DNA of 64,000 nt from Thermoplasmata archaeon (GTDB lineage: Archaea; Thermoplasmatota; Thermoplasmata; Methanomassiliicoccales; Methanomethylophilaceae), in assembly GCA_015063135.1 (NCBI GenBank), contig SUTA01000009.1:25869-89868 (forward strand). The letters run 5' to 3'. Shown here piece after piece: positions 20,961 through 31,638 of this stretch. The notes below the pieces were generated by a model, which was not told the origin of the DNA, searched no databases, and worked only from the letters and a program-made list of their open reading frames with translations. Position numbers and translations under genes: made by a program. Position 1 is the stretch's first letter; each line of letters opens with the position of its first letter.

Positions 20961-21587
20961 ATGAAATCCACAATCGTTCTGCTCGGGCCCCCTGGCTCCG
21001 GCAAAGGCACCCAGGGAGAAAAGCTGTCCGACGAGTTCGGGTACGTCAGGCTCTCCACCGGCGACATGCTCCGCGAGGCCGTGAGGAACGGCACCGAGCT
21101 GGGCAAGAAGGCCAAGTCCTACATGGATGCCGGCGGGCTGGTCCCCAACGACATCATCATCGGCCTCATGAAGGAGAAGATCGCCGCCTGCAACGGCAAG
21201 GTCCTCCTGGACGGGTTCCCCCGCACCGTGGAGCAGGCCGACGCCCTGGCCGAGCAGCTCGATGTCGATCTGGCACTGAACCTGGACGTCGCCGACGAGG
21301 AGCTCATCTCCAGGCTCACCAACAGGCGCTCCTGCCCCGACTGCAACGCCGTGTACCACCTGGTCACCAAGAAGCCCAAGAAGGACGGCGTCTGCGACAA
21401 GTGCGGCGCCCAGCTCTACCAGAGGGACGACGACAAGGAAGCGACCGTCAAGAACAGGCTGGAGGTCTACCGCAAGAACACCATGCCCCTCATCGACTAC
21501 TACCAGAAGAAGGGCACCCTCGTGACAATCATGGGCGTCGGGTCCATCGACGAGATCTACGAGAAGGTCAGGAAGGCCGTCCAGCGA
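20961..21587 (+). CDS. adk: Adenylate kinase
   Basis: IVLLGPPGSGKGTQGEKLSDEF, Cys lid CPDCNAVYHL..CDKCG. Ends ...RKAVQ + CGA (21585-21587), just before a hairpin. Confidence 0.93.
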
Positions 21588-21595
21588 ATTTCCAT

Positions 21596-21617
21596 GCGGG
21601 GAGGCCCGCCTCCCCGC
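21596..21617 (+). terminator. Hairpin downstream of adk
   Basis: gcggggaggcccgcctccccgc near-perfect inverted repeat. Confidence 0.6.
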
Positions 21618-21714
21618 CCCTTACCTTTGTGCCAGACGTCCCGATCCATTCCTTCTACGAGATGCTGGCCATACCCCAATCTTTATCTATCTCCACTCTT
21701 TCGGGTGATTCAAT

Positions 21715-21787
21715 AGCCTCGTAGTGTAGTGGTCAATCATTGGGGACTCTGGATCCCCGGACCCAAGTTCGAATCTTGGCGAGGCTA
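21715..21787 (+). tRNA. tRNA-Gln (anticodon CTG)
   Basis: AGCCTCG...GGGGA-CTCTGGA-TCCCC...CGAGGCTA. Confidence 0.92.
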
Positions 21788-21871
21788 CTCATCCCCCTTC
21801 TCCTCGGTGCATCCATCCTCCCAGTCAATACGCTTATTAGGGCGCGCGCGTATGGACGCCCAGTTGATACC

Positions 21872-23029
21872 ATGATCAGCAGAGACGAGGTTCTGGGCAA
21901 TCTTGAGAGGTACGACCTCAAGAAGGCCAAGATAGGCGTGGTCGCATCCCACTCCGCGCTCGACACCTGCGACGGGGCCATATCCGAGGGATTCCAGACC
22001 GTCGCCGTGTGCCAGCAGGGCAGGGACGCCACATTCTCCAAGTACTTCAAGTCCCAGAGGGACGCCAGCGGCAACATCGTCAGGGGAGTCGTGGACGAGC
22101 CCATGGTGCTGGACAAGTTCAGCAGCATCCTCAAGCCCGAGGTCCAGGACAGCCTGATGAAAAACAACGTCCTGTTCATCCCTAACAGGTCCTTCGTGTC
22201 CTACTGCGGGATCGACGCCGTGGAGAACGACTTCAAGGTGCCGATGGTCGGCAGCAGGAACCTGCTCCGCTCCGAGGAGAGGGGCGACGAGAGGGACTAC
22301 TACTGGATCCTCGAGAAGGCCGGAATGCCGTTCCCCAAGAAGGTCGAGAAGCCCGAGGACATCGACGGCCTCACCATCATCAAGGTCCACCACAAGGTCA
22401 AGAAGCTCGAGAGGGGCTTCTTCACCGCCAAGGACTACGACCAGTTCGTCGAGAAGTCCACCGAGCTCATCAAGCAGGGCGTCATCGAGGAGGACTTCCT
22501 CAAGAGCGCCAGGATGGAGCAGTACATCATCGGGCCCGTGTTCAACCTGGACTTCTTCTACTCCCCGCTGGAGGAGAAGGGATCCAAGATCGAGCTCCTG
22601 GGCATCGACTGGAGGTTCGAGTCCTCCCTGGACGGATACTGCAGGCTCCCCGGCAAGCAGCAGGTGGAGCTAGAGAACGACGGCATCATCCCCGAGTACA
22701 CCGTGTGCGGCCACAACTCCGCCACCCTCAGGGAGTCCCTCCTGGACAAGGCCTTCGAGATGGCCGAGAAGTACGTCGCCGCATCCAAGAAGTACTACGA
22801 CCCCGGCATCATCGGGCCCTTCTGCCTGCAGACATGCGTGGACAAGGACCTGAACTTCTACATCTACGACGTCGCGCCCCGCATCGGAGGTGGCACCAAC
22901 GTGCACATGAGCGTGGGCCACCCCTACGGCAACGCCCTCTGGAGGAGAGAGATGTCCACAGGAAGGAGGCTCTCCATGGAGGTCCGCAGAGCCATCGAGC
23001 AGGAGCGCATAGAGGAGATCATCACATGA
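21872..23029 (+). CDS. purP: FAICAR synthetase PurP
   Basis: MISRDEVLGNLERYDLKKAKIGVVASHSALDTCDGAISEGF. Confidence 0.93.
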   Translation: MISRDEVLGNLERYDLKKAKIGVVASHSALDTCDGAISEGFQTVAVCQQGRDATFSKYFKSQRDASGNIVRGVVDEPMVLDKFSSILKPEVQDSLMKNNVLFIPNRSFVSYCGIDAVENDFKVPMVGSRNLLRSEERGDERDYYWILEKAGMPFPKKVEKPEDIDGLTIIKVHHKVKKLERGFFTAKDYDQFVEKSTELIKQGVIEEDFLKSARMEQYIIGPVFNLDFFYSPLEEKGSKIELLGIDWRFESSLDGYCRLPGKQQVELENDGIIPEYTVCGHNSATLRESLLDKAFEMAEKYVAASKKYYDPGIIGPFCLQTCVDKDLNFYIYDVAPRIGGGTNVHMSVGHPYGNALWRREMSTGRRLSMEVRRAIEQERIEEIIT

Positions 23030-23664
23030 AGTACGCCTACGCAGCCATAGCAGCCGTCGCCATCATGGCGGCGGCATTCTGCCTGGTCCCCATGGCCGAG
23101 TCCGACGCCGCGGAGGCGTCCTGCTCGATCGGCCCCGCCCAGGCCGGGAGCTTCGACACCATGAACGGCGGGAAGATCACCATCGCGATCAACCACAACT
23201 CCTTCGAGTTCGACCTGAAGATCACCGTCACCGAGAGCGGCTCGACCTACAAGCACGTGGAGACCCAGACCATCGCGAAGGGCCAGGACGAGATCGTCAT
23301 AAAGATGGGCGACATGGACAGCTCCGGCACCCATACCATCACGATCGTCCTGGAGCCCGCCCCCGGGTCCGGCGCCACCCTGTCCTGGTACGAGCAGTCC
23401 ATGTCGATCAAGGTCGGCAGCAACCCCCTGTCCAACTGGACCACCTACGCGATCATCATCGTCGCCGTGGCCCTGATTGCCATCGTCGCGTTCATCTTCA
23501 TCCGCGGAAGCACCGAGAAGAAGGCCAAGGAGCAGACCATGACCTTCGAGGAACTCGAGGCCGAGAGGAAGGCCGAGATGGCCGCGAAGGCCGACAAGAA
23601 GGGCACCCAGCCCAAGGCCTCCTCCACCGAGAGGAAGAAGTACAAGGCCGGCAAGAAGGACTGA
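23026..23664 (+). CDS. Secreted/membrane-anchored protein with Lys-rich cytoplasmic tail
   Basis: N-terminal signal peptide and C-terminal TM helix; overlaps purP stop (ATGA). Confidence 0.7.
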   Translation: MKYAYAAIAAVAIMAAAFCLVPMAESDAAEASCSIGPAQAGSFDTMNGGKITIAINHNSFEFDLKITVTESGSTYKHVETQTIAKGQDEIVIKMGDMDSSGTHTITIVLEPAPGSGATLSWYEQSMSIKVGSNPLSNWTTYAIIIVAVALIAIVAFIFIRGSTEKKAKEQTMTFEELEAERKAEMAAKADKKGTQPKASSTERKKYKAGKKD

Positions 23665-23678
23665 GCCAAACCCGTTCC

Positions 23679-23696
23679 AGGGGGCTCCGGCCCCCT
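23679..23696 (+). terminator. Hairpin agggggc-tccg-gccccct
   Basis: Perfect 7 bp stem after TGA stop. Confidence 0.6.
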
Positions 23697-23765
23697 CATC
23701 CCCCCTTCTGGCACCTGCGTCCCACGAACGCTGCGTTTTTCTACGTACAACCCGTTCCGATCGCC

Positions 23766-25349
23766 ATGAGAGGCCGTCTTGTCGCGCTGTTCGCAGCCGT
23801 GCTCTCGGTCGCCATGTTCTTGGCGCCGGCGCTGTGCGAGCCTGCGGACGCGATATCCGACGGCGACTACAGGGTGACCATACCCCAGTGGGAGGGGCCT
23901 GGCACCATCAATTACATCACCATAGGCAACGGGCACACGATGGATATCGTGGTCTACGTCGAGAACTTCACGGACCACTACATGGACGTCGATTTCGCCG
24001 GCGAAACCTATTACGACTACATCCACGGGAGCAGGATTGCGAACGTCACCCTGCCCCCCGCCGACGGCGAGACCGCATTGATGATCGAGGAGACCTTCGT
24101 CATCAGCGCGGACGAGACGGCTCCCGCCCGCGTCAACCTGGACCTCGACCTGGTCATAACCATCACGGACCTCTACGACGGGACATCCGAGAAGGTCGTG
24201 GTGATGTTCGAGGTCGAGGTGGTCAACGCGTTCGACCTGACCAGCTCCTTCAACAGGTTCTTCGGCATCATCCCCAACACCCTGCCGGCGCCGTTCAACA
24301 CGTCGATGACGGCGTTCCTGGTCACCCTGGCGGCCTTCATAGGGATAGCCCTGCTGGCCGCCATGGCCCTGATGCCGGTATTCAGGAGATACACCTACAT
24401 GGGGACCAGGTACAAGGGCTGGCGCCTGCTGTGGCCCCTGGGCCTGGCCACGGTATCAATATCCCTCCTGATCTTCACGCAGATAGGCCCCTGGATACTT
24501 GGGTACGACCTCACGACCACTGACGTCGTCGAGAGGGTCTGCACGGCGATCCTGGTCGTCATGCTGTTCGTGGCCGTGTGGAAGGGCTACTCCGCGGCGG
24601 TCTACGGCCTGCTGAGGAGGATAGACACCGACGAGGGCTACAAGCAGAACACGCTGGGGCCGGTGCTCAGCTCCCTTGGCATGGTCGCCCTCTGGGGGGT
24701 CGGCGCGGCGATCATCCTGATCGTCATGGGCGTGGACCCCGTCAGCGTCCTGGTGAGCTCTAGCCTGATCACCCTCGGCGTCTCCATAGGAGCGAAGGAT
24801 GTGCTGTCCAGGATGTTCAACGGGATCAACATCATCCTATCGAAGAGGTTCAGAGTGGGGGACTTCATAACCGTCGGGGACCACCATTACTTCGTTAGGT
24901 ACGTGGGCATCATGTACACCGAGCTATGGGGCAAGAAGAGGGACAGGGTGACGGTGGTGCCCAACAACACCATGGCGGAATTACCCGTCGAGGACAGCGA
25001 GATCTTCACGGACTCCTACGTATTCATGGTGGATTTCACGGTGCCCTACGGGACGGACCTTAAGGCCCTGGAGGCGAAGGTACTGGAGTTCGCGAACGGC
25101 CTGGACTTCGTCAAGAAGGGCGAGGACATAGGGCCCTCGTTCAGGCTCCAGTCGTTCGATGATTCGGGGATCAGGGTGGCGCTCAAGGTCTGGAAGCCGT
25201 TCAATATCAGCGAGAAGCGGATCCGCAGGTTGTTGTACGAGATGTTGCAGAAGGAGGGCATCAATGTGCCCTACAGCAGGTTGGAGATCATGATAACAAA
25301 CGGGGAGTCGGGGGATAGCATGGAATCGGATTGGAGGTCGAAGGAATGA
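23766..25349 (+). CDS. MscS-family mechanosensitive channel with extracellular N-terminal domain
   Basis: SLITLGVSIGAKDVLSRMFNGINIILSKRFRVGDFI. Confidence 0.88.
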   Translation: MRGRLVALFAAVLSVAMFLAPALCEPADAISDGDYRVTIPQWEGPGTINYITIGNGHTMDIVVYVENFTDHYMDVDFAGETYYDYIHGSRIANVTLPPADGETALMIEETFVISADETAPARVNLDLDLVITITDLYDGTSEKVVVMFEVEVVNAFDLTSSFNRFFGIIPNTLPAPFNTSMTAFLVTLAAFIGIALLAAMALMPVFRRYTYMGTRYKGWRLLWPLGLATVSISLLIFTQIGPWILGYDLTTTDVVERVCTAILVVMLFVAVWKGYSAAVYGLLRRIDTDEGYKQNTLGPVLSSLGMVALWGVGAAIILIVMGVDPVSVLVSSSLITLGVSIGAKDVLSRMFNGINIILSKRFRVGDFITVGDHHYFVRYVGIMYTELWGKKRDRVTVVPNNTMAELPVEDSEIFTDSYVFMVDFTVPYGTDLKALEAKVLEFANGLDFVKKGEDIGPSFRLQSFDDSGIRVALKVWKPFNISEKRIRRLLYEMLQKEGINVPYSRLEIMITNGESGDSMESDWRSKE

Positions 25350-27001
25350 GCGCTGTTTTTTCTACTGGCCGCGCGATACGCAGAGGGATGAACGCTAAGA
25401 GGGTCGCGATAGCGGCCGCAGTCATTATGGCAGCCATGTGCCTCGTACCTATGCTGGCGGAGGACGGCGAAGCCGTCACGGAAGACGACTTCAAGGTCTC
25501 CATGCCCCTCTGGTATACGGACGAGCCCAACCACGTGACGATCGGCAACGGGCACTCCAAGTCATTCATCATCTACGTCCAGAACTTCAGCGAACATATC
25601 ATGGACGTCGCTTTCATCAATTTGATTCTCGGCAATAATGTCAGCGGCTCCGAGATCCGGAACCTTACCCTGATGGGCGCCGGGGACCCGAACGGGGGCG
25701 ACCTCCTCAAGGTGGAATACACCCTCAGCGTGGATGAGCTGTCGAGATCGTACAAGAGCGTAGTTGTCCGGCTGAACATCATGCTAACGGACCTGACGGA
25801 CGACAGCACGAAGTCCAAGACGCTCATCTTCGATGTCACCATCAAGTCCAGCTTCGACATGTCCGGCAGCTACAACAGGTTCTTCGGCATAATCCCCAAC
25901 ACCCTGCCGGCACCGTTCGACACCTCCGTCACCCCGTTCGTCGTCACGCTGCTCGTCATCCTGGGCATCGCCGGCATAGTCATCAAGATGCTGATCCCCA
26001 GGCTCGGGGCGATGATGTCGGAGCACGCCACGGAGAAGACCACCAGGAGAGGAAAGATCCTGCTCACCCTGGGCGTCCTGATCATCGCCCTGATGATATT
26101 CATGGACCCGGGGCTGAAGATCCTGGGCATCAGCCTCGAATGGTACTACTACCTCGACAAGATCTCCCTCACGGTCCTGACTATAGTGCTGGCGGTGACC
26201 ATATGGAAGATCTACATGATCGTGTCCGAGAGCATGCTCTACAGGCTCGGGAAGATCGAGGATTCCCGCGTGGACCTGACGCTGCTGCCTATCTTCGCCA
26301 TGTTCGGTAAGCTGATCCTCTGGATCGGGGGCCTGGGGACCATCCTGCACCTGTACGGCATCGACCTGTCCGGGATACTGGTCAGCGCGGGCATCGTCAC
26401 ATTGGGCATCACGCTGGGCGCCCAGAGCGTCATATCCCAGTTCTTCAGCGGCATGTCGCTGCTGCTCACCCGGCCGTTCAGCAGGGGCGAGTACATCGAG
26501 CTCAACGGCCAGACGTACATCGTCAGCAAGGTCAAGCTGATGTACACCGAGTTCTTCGGCGTCGACCAGGACCGCATCATCACCATGCCCAACAACGCCG
26601 TCGCTGCGGCGACCATCGTTAACCTGAGCAAGTACGACAGGGCCTACAGGCTGTACATCGGGTTCACGATCCCCTACGGCATCGACGTGGACAAGGCCGA
26701 GGAGGTCATGCTGCAGCTCGCCGAGGAGAGCGAGCACGTCGTGCACGACTACACCAAGTACAGGAAGCCCGCGGTGAGGCTGATAGATTTCCAGCCGTCC
26801 GGAGTGGAGCTGAGGCTCGAGGTCACCATCAAGGACTACGCCCGCATGAGGGTGATCCAGTCCGACCTCAAGAAGGAGCTCTACGTCAGGCTGGCCGAGA
26901 ACGGCATCCACGCTCCGTACAACAGGCTGGACGTCACCATCCTCAACTACGAGAGCGAGGGCAATCCCGGCAATGCCGAGCGCCCGGCTCCGGGAGAGTG
27001 A
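25346..27001 (+). CDS. MscS-family mechanosensitive channel, tandem paralog
   Basis: GIVTLGITLGAQSVISQFFSGMSLLLTRPFSRGEYI; same FNRFFGIIPNTLPAPF linker as upstream gene. Confidence 0.88.
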   Translation: MSAVFSTGRAIRRGMNAKRVAIAAAVIMAAMCLVPMLAEDGEAVTEDDFKVSMPLWYTDEPNHVTIGNGHSKSFIIYVQNFSEHIMDVAFINLILGNNVSGSEIRNLTLMGAGDPNGGDLLKVEYTLSVDELSRSYKSVVVRLNIMLTDLTDDSTKSKTLIFDVTIKSSFDMSGSYNRFFGIIPNTLPAPFDTSVTPFVVTLLVILGIAGIVIKMLIPRLGAMMSEHATEKTTRRGKILLTLGVLIIALMIFMDPGLKILGISLEWYYYLDKISLTVLTIVLAVTIWKIYMIVSESMLYRLGKIEDSRVDLTLLPIFAMFGKLILWIGGLGTILHLYGIDLSGILVSAGIVTLGITLGAQSVISQFFSGMSLLLTRPFSRGEYIELNGQTYIVSKVKLMYTEFFGVDQDRIITMPNNAVAAATIVNLSKYDRAYRLYIGFTIPYGIDVDKAEEVMLQLAEESEHVVHDYTKYRKPAVRLIDFQPSGVELRLEVTIKDYARMRVIQSDLKKELYVRLAENGIHAPYNRLDVTILNYESEGNPGNAERPAPGE

Positions 27002-27016
27002 AAACATTAAGCGGGA

Positions 27017-27036
27017 CCCGGGCCTCGCGGCCCGGG
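27017..27036. terminator. Bidirectional hairpin cccgggcc-tcgc-ggcccggg
   Basis: Perfect 8 bp stem between convergent genes. Confidence 0.6.
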
Positions 27037-27053
27037 ATCCCCGGGTTTACCAT

Positions 27054-27299
27054 TCGCACTTTGCGCTTCTTCAGGATGATTGCGGCGGCGATGGCGAGTA
27101 TGACGACGGCGATGATTATCGCGACGTAGAGGACGGTATTGCTGCCGGAACTGTCGCCCTGCGGTGAATCGTCCTCGACCATGTGCTCGATGGAATCGCC
27201 GGGGAAGAACTTCCCGCCGAGGTTCTCCACGATGGGCTCCAGCTCCTTCCCGCTGGCATCGTAGAACACGTGATCTGGGAACGTTACCGCACACGGCAT
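27054..27299 (-). CDS. Small membrane protein
   Basis: C-terminal TM helix then KKRKV + CGA (27054-27056), immediately before the shared hairpin. Confidence 0.6.
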
Positions 27300-27355
27300 G
27301 GCATGCGGTATTAATCAGTATGATGGCCGGTTCTCGGGTATTGGCGGTTATGCCA

Positions 27356-27853
27356 TCGGAGCCTCAGCTTGGGGTCCCTCAGGTCCAGCAGCGCCACCTG
27401 GCGCCTGTCCATGAAGAATCCCAGCTTCTTGTGCAGCATGATGGACGGGGCGTTGTCCTCCTGGATCATGCTGTGGACCACGGTGGCCCCCTGCTCCCTG
27501 CCGATGCGCGCGCACTCCCTCAGGAGCTTGAACCCGATGGCGTTGCGGCGCATGTAGGGGTGGACGCCCATGTTCTCGATCCAGACGACGTTGGCCTCGT
27601 CGAAGACGTGGTGGAGCATCTGGGCGAAGATGAATCCGACGATCTCGCCGTCCTCCTCCGCCACCAGCGACAGCCCGCTGTCGAGGTACGCCTTGAAATG
27701 GTTCCTGCTGCTCGCGCCCAGGTTGTCCTTCCAGTCCTGCGGGAGGTCCTCCCACTTGTTCTCGAGGGTCTCGGCGAAGTACTCGCGGATGCAGGAGAGC
27801 TCCAGCTCCCTGACGGCCTCGACGTCCCTGAGGCGGACCGGGCGTATCTCCAT
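27356..27853 (-). CDS. GNAT family N-acetyltransferase
   Basis: MEIRPVRLRDVEAVRELELSC...GVHPYMRRNAIGFKLL; ends ...DPKLRL + CGA (27356-27358). Confidence 0.8.
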
Positions 27854-27855
27854 GA

Positions 27856-29616
27856 TCGCATCTCCTCGGGAGCGCCCATGCCCAGGCAGTCCAGGGTGTC
27901 GGCCAGGACGGTCCTGGCGCACTCCACCAGGGTCAGCCTCGCGTCCCTCTTGTCGGCCTCACCGAGCACGGAGACGTCGGCGTAGAACTTGTTGAACGCG
28001 GCGGCGACCTCGTGGGCGTACTCCGGGAGCATGTGGACCTTCCTCATGTCGCCGGCGGCGGCGAGGACCTCGCCGTACCTGGACAGGGACTTGACGAGCG
28101 CGAGCTCGCTGGGGTGGGTGATCTTGGATGCGTCGGTGCACCTTTTGAAATCGCCGGCCTTCCTCATGACGCTGCAGGCCCTCGCGTGGGCGTACTGCAG
28201 GTACGGGCCGGAGTTGCCGTCGAAGCTGAGCGCGTCCTCCCACTTGAAGACGAACTGCTTCTCGGGCTGGACGCTGACGATGTTGTACCTGACCGCTCCG
28301 ATGCCGACGATGCGGGCGATCTCCCTCATCCTCTCCTCGGGCATGTCGGAGCGGCGCTTCTTGATCTCCTGGTAGGCCCTCTCGACGGACTCGTCGATCA
28401 GGTCGTCCAGGTAGACGACGACCCCTTTCCTGGTGGACATCTTGCCCTCCGGCAGGGAGACGAACGCGTAGAACAGGGGCTCGGGCTGCTTGTCGGAACC
28501 CAGGATCTCGAGGACGGAGCAGAGCTGCTTGGACCCGAGCTTCTGGTCTTCCCCAAGGACGTCGATGACCCTGTCCGCCCTGGTGAACTTGTCCAGGTGG
28601 TAGGCGATGTCCCTGGTGGTGTACAGGGTGGTCCCGTCGGACCTGGTGAAGGTGAACTTGGTGTTCTTGCCCTTGATTCCGAAGTCGGCGAGGTCGACGA
28701 ACCAGGCGCCGTCCTCGGTCTCCCCGGCGTACTTGGACTTCTTCAGGTCGGCCACGACCTTCTGGGCGGAGCCGTCGGCGATGTAGCCGGACTCCCAGGT
28801 GTACCTGTCGAGGGTGACGTTGATGGCGCCGAGGGTCTCCCTCAGGCCGCCGAGCATGATCTCGGCGGTGTGCCTCACGTCGGCGATGACGTTGGCATCC
28901 CCGGCCTCGAAGCCGCGGAGCATCTCGGAGATCTCCCTCTGGACCTCTGGCTCGGCCTCCATCCTCTTGTTGGCCACGCGGTAGTTGGCCACGAGGCGGT
29001 GGTCGGTCTTGTCCCTCTCCTTCTCGTTCTGGCCGATGGTGCGGGCGTGCTCCTCCCTCTCCTCCTCGGCCTCCGCGTCGGAGACGTTGTTGACCCCCCA
29101 GGTCAGCACGACGACCTGCTTGCCCACATCGTTGACGTAGTACTCGGTGGTGACTTCGTGCCCGCACTTCTTCAGGCACCTGGCGAGTGTGTCGCCGATG
29201 ATGGGGTTCCTGGCGCGGCCCACGTGGATGGGGCCGGTGGGGTTGGTCGACGTGTGCTCGACGTTGACCCTCTGCCCGGTCTTGGGATGGGACCCGTAGT
29301 CCCTCCCCTTGGAGACGATCTCCTCCATCACCGCCCCCACCATCGCGGAGGGGTCGATGTAGAAGTTGACGTAACCGTTGACGGCCTCGACGCGGGCGAT
29401 GAGCCCGGCGGGCTGGATCCTGGATGCTATGGCGGAGGCGTACTCCATGGGGTTCTGCTTCGCCATCTTGGCCACGGGGAACAGCGCCATGGCGGCGTCC
29501 GCCCCCGACTTGCCGCTGACGTCCACGGGCAGCTTGGAGAGGTCGAAGCCGGTCTCGCCGACCGCGCCCTCCACGGCCCTGCGGACCTGAACAGTGAAAT
29601 CGTCCATGACGGACAT
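27856..29616 (-). CDS. argS: Arginyl-tRNA synthetase
   Basis: NPTGPIHVGRARNPIIGDTLAR (HIGH-like). Ends ...LGMGAPEEM + CGA (27856-27858), 2 bases before GNAT ATG. Confidence 0.93.
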
Positions 29617-30845
29617 CGGCTCACCTTGTACCTGAGTATGGCGGCGATCCCACCGAACGCCCTCATGAGCATGTCGCCCTCCTCGGAGTCCGGGGAGATG
29701 ATCTCCACCTTTGTGTTGTACTCGTCCGCCTTCATGAAGAAGTCGTCGATGAGGTCCTCGTCCTTGATGACCTGCGCGTTGGCCTTGCACTCGGGGCACT
29801 GGATCCTCTCGTCCGCGTCGGGGACGGTCAGGTCGTGGGTGTGGCCGGAGGGGCACTGCACGGTGACCCTGCGCTTGTCCAGGGCCTCGGACAGCAGGAG
29901 CATGTCCACGGCGCCCATGTCCAGGGCGTTCCTGACCATGGCCTCGCCGTAGCAGGACAAGCCGCCGTCGGCCTTCCTGATCTCCCTGAAGAACCTCTGC
30001 ATGTACTCCTTCTCCTCGGTCAGGCGCACGTCGACGATGATGCCCTTGGCGTTGTCGACCAGCTCCCTGAGGCCGGACTCGTCGGTGTAGCCCGTGTCCA
30101 CGAGGGGGGAGATGACCTTCTTCCTGAGCTCGTGGTGCAGGTACTCCTCCTTGACGAAGAAGTCCTTGGTGGCTCCGGGTCCTCCGACGAGGATGCCGAT
30201 GAGCTCGGGGCGGTTGAGGAAGACCTCCGTGGCGTTGTCGGCGACCTTCTTGAAGAACTCGTGGGCGGCAATCTCGATCAGCCTCTCGAAACGGACGGAC
30301 GACTGACCTCCCTGGTGGTGCTTGGAGGGGACCAGGGAGTCGAAGTGCTTCAGCACCTGTATCCTGCTGCCGCTGAGGATGCCGAGGGTGGCCTCGGACC
30401 TGTCGATGGTGATCAGGCCGTAGCTCCTCTTGTCCAGGAGCATGGCGTCGAGGGGATCGGTGAAGAAGGTGGAGTCGCACCTGTACATGAACGCGGTGAT
30501 GGCCTCGGGGGGGTTGATGACGTACTGGACCATCTTGGTCTGGTCGCCTGCGCGGGGGACCTCGCCGCAGAAGATGACCACGCCGTTCGCCGGGGGCGCC
30601 TTGTAGGTCTTGAGGCGGGCGGCGATGGAGTCGATGGCGCTCTGGACGTGGTTCATGGTCGTCTTCGACTTGATGTTGGATGCCTGAGACTGCTCGTTCC
30701 TGAGGTAGGCCATGACCTCGGAGATCTGCTTGTTCTCCGGGACGTAGACCGAGATCAGCTCGGTCCCGCGCCCCCTGTAGGATGTGATCTCCTGCATCGC
30801 CTTCTTGAAGTCGTATTTCGCCCTGTCCGCATCGTTCTCTGCCAT
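29616..30845 (-). CDS. prf1: Peptide chain release factor aRF1
   Basis: SNIKSKTT (NIKS), GRGTEL, YRCDSTF (YxCxxxF), QGGQSSVRFERL (GGQ). Ends ...AAILRYKVS + CGA (29616-29618), overlapping argS ATG as CGATG. Confidence 0.95.
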
Positions 30846-30954
30846 GGGTCCCCTCTCCTTATATGCGGACGCGACTGCGCGCCCGTATATAAGTATAACT
30901 TTAACGGAAGGGCAATCCTTTATACGGTTGAAGCCGTCTGGACGGACAGGTGTT

Positions 30955-31638
30955 ATGACGGACAGCGTGGTTGTTTCGATAGGCGGCTCTATTCTCATTC
31001 CCGGCGATAACGATGCGGAGTACATCGGCAAGCTGGCCAAGATGCTCAAGGAGGTCTCGGAGGAGGTCTCGGTGTCAGTGGTCGTGGGAGGGGGGAAGAC
31101 CGCCAGGTACTACGCGTCCAACGCCGCGGAGCTCGGCGGCTCCATGTTCGACCAGGACATCCTTGGGATCGAGGCCACCCGCCTGAACGCCCAGCTGCTG
31201 TCCCTGGCGCTCGGGGACATGCCCAAGAGGGTGCCCGAGACCGTGGAGCAGTTCGTGGAGGCCCGCAGGACGAGGACGATCCCCGTCATGGGCGGGACCG
31301 AGCCCGGTCACACCACGGATGCCGTCTCAGCGATGATAGCCAAGGCGATCAAGGCCGACAGGGTGGTCAACGCCACCTCCGTGGACGCCGTCTACACCGA
31401 CGACCCCAGGAAGAACCCCGGCGCGAAGAGGATCGAGAGGATGACCATCGACGAGCTCGGGGACATCGTCTACAAGGAGCACGGAGCGTCCAAATCCAGC
31501 GTCTTCGACCCCATGGGGGTCGGGATCGCGAAGGAGAACAGGATCGATATCCTGATGGTGGACGGCAGGAACCTCGAGGAGCTCAGGAAGGCCATCCTGG
31601 GACAGCCCTTCAGCGGGACCTTCGTCGACTCTCACCGA
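30955..31638 (+). CDS. pyrH: UMP kinase
   Basis: SIGGSILIPGD...PVMGGTEPGHTTDAV; ends ...GTFVDSH + CGA (31636-31638). Confidence 0.9.

Noticed and set aside
27520-30480. 986-aa ORF covering argS
   Set aside because: Upstream part is out of frame with aRF1 and downstream part out of frame with GNAT; only the 27856-29616 segment is ArgS.
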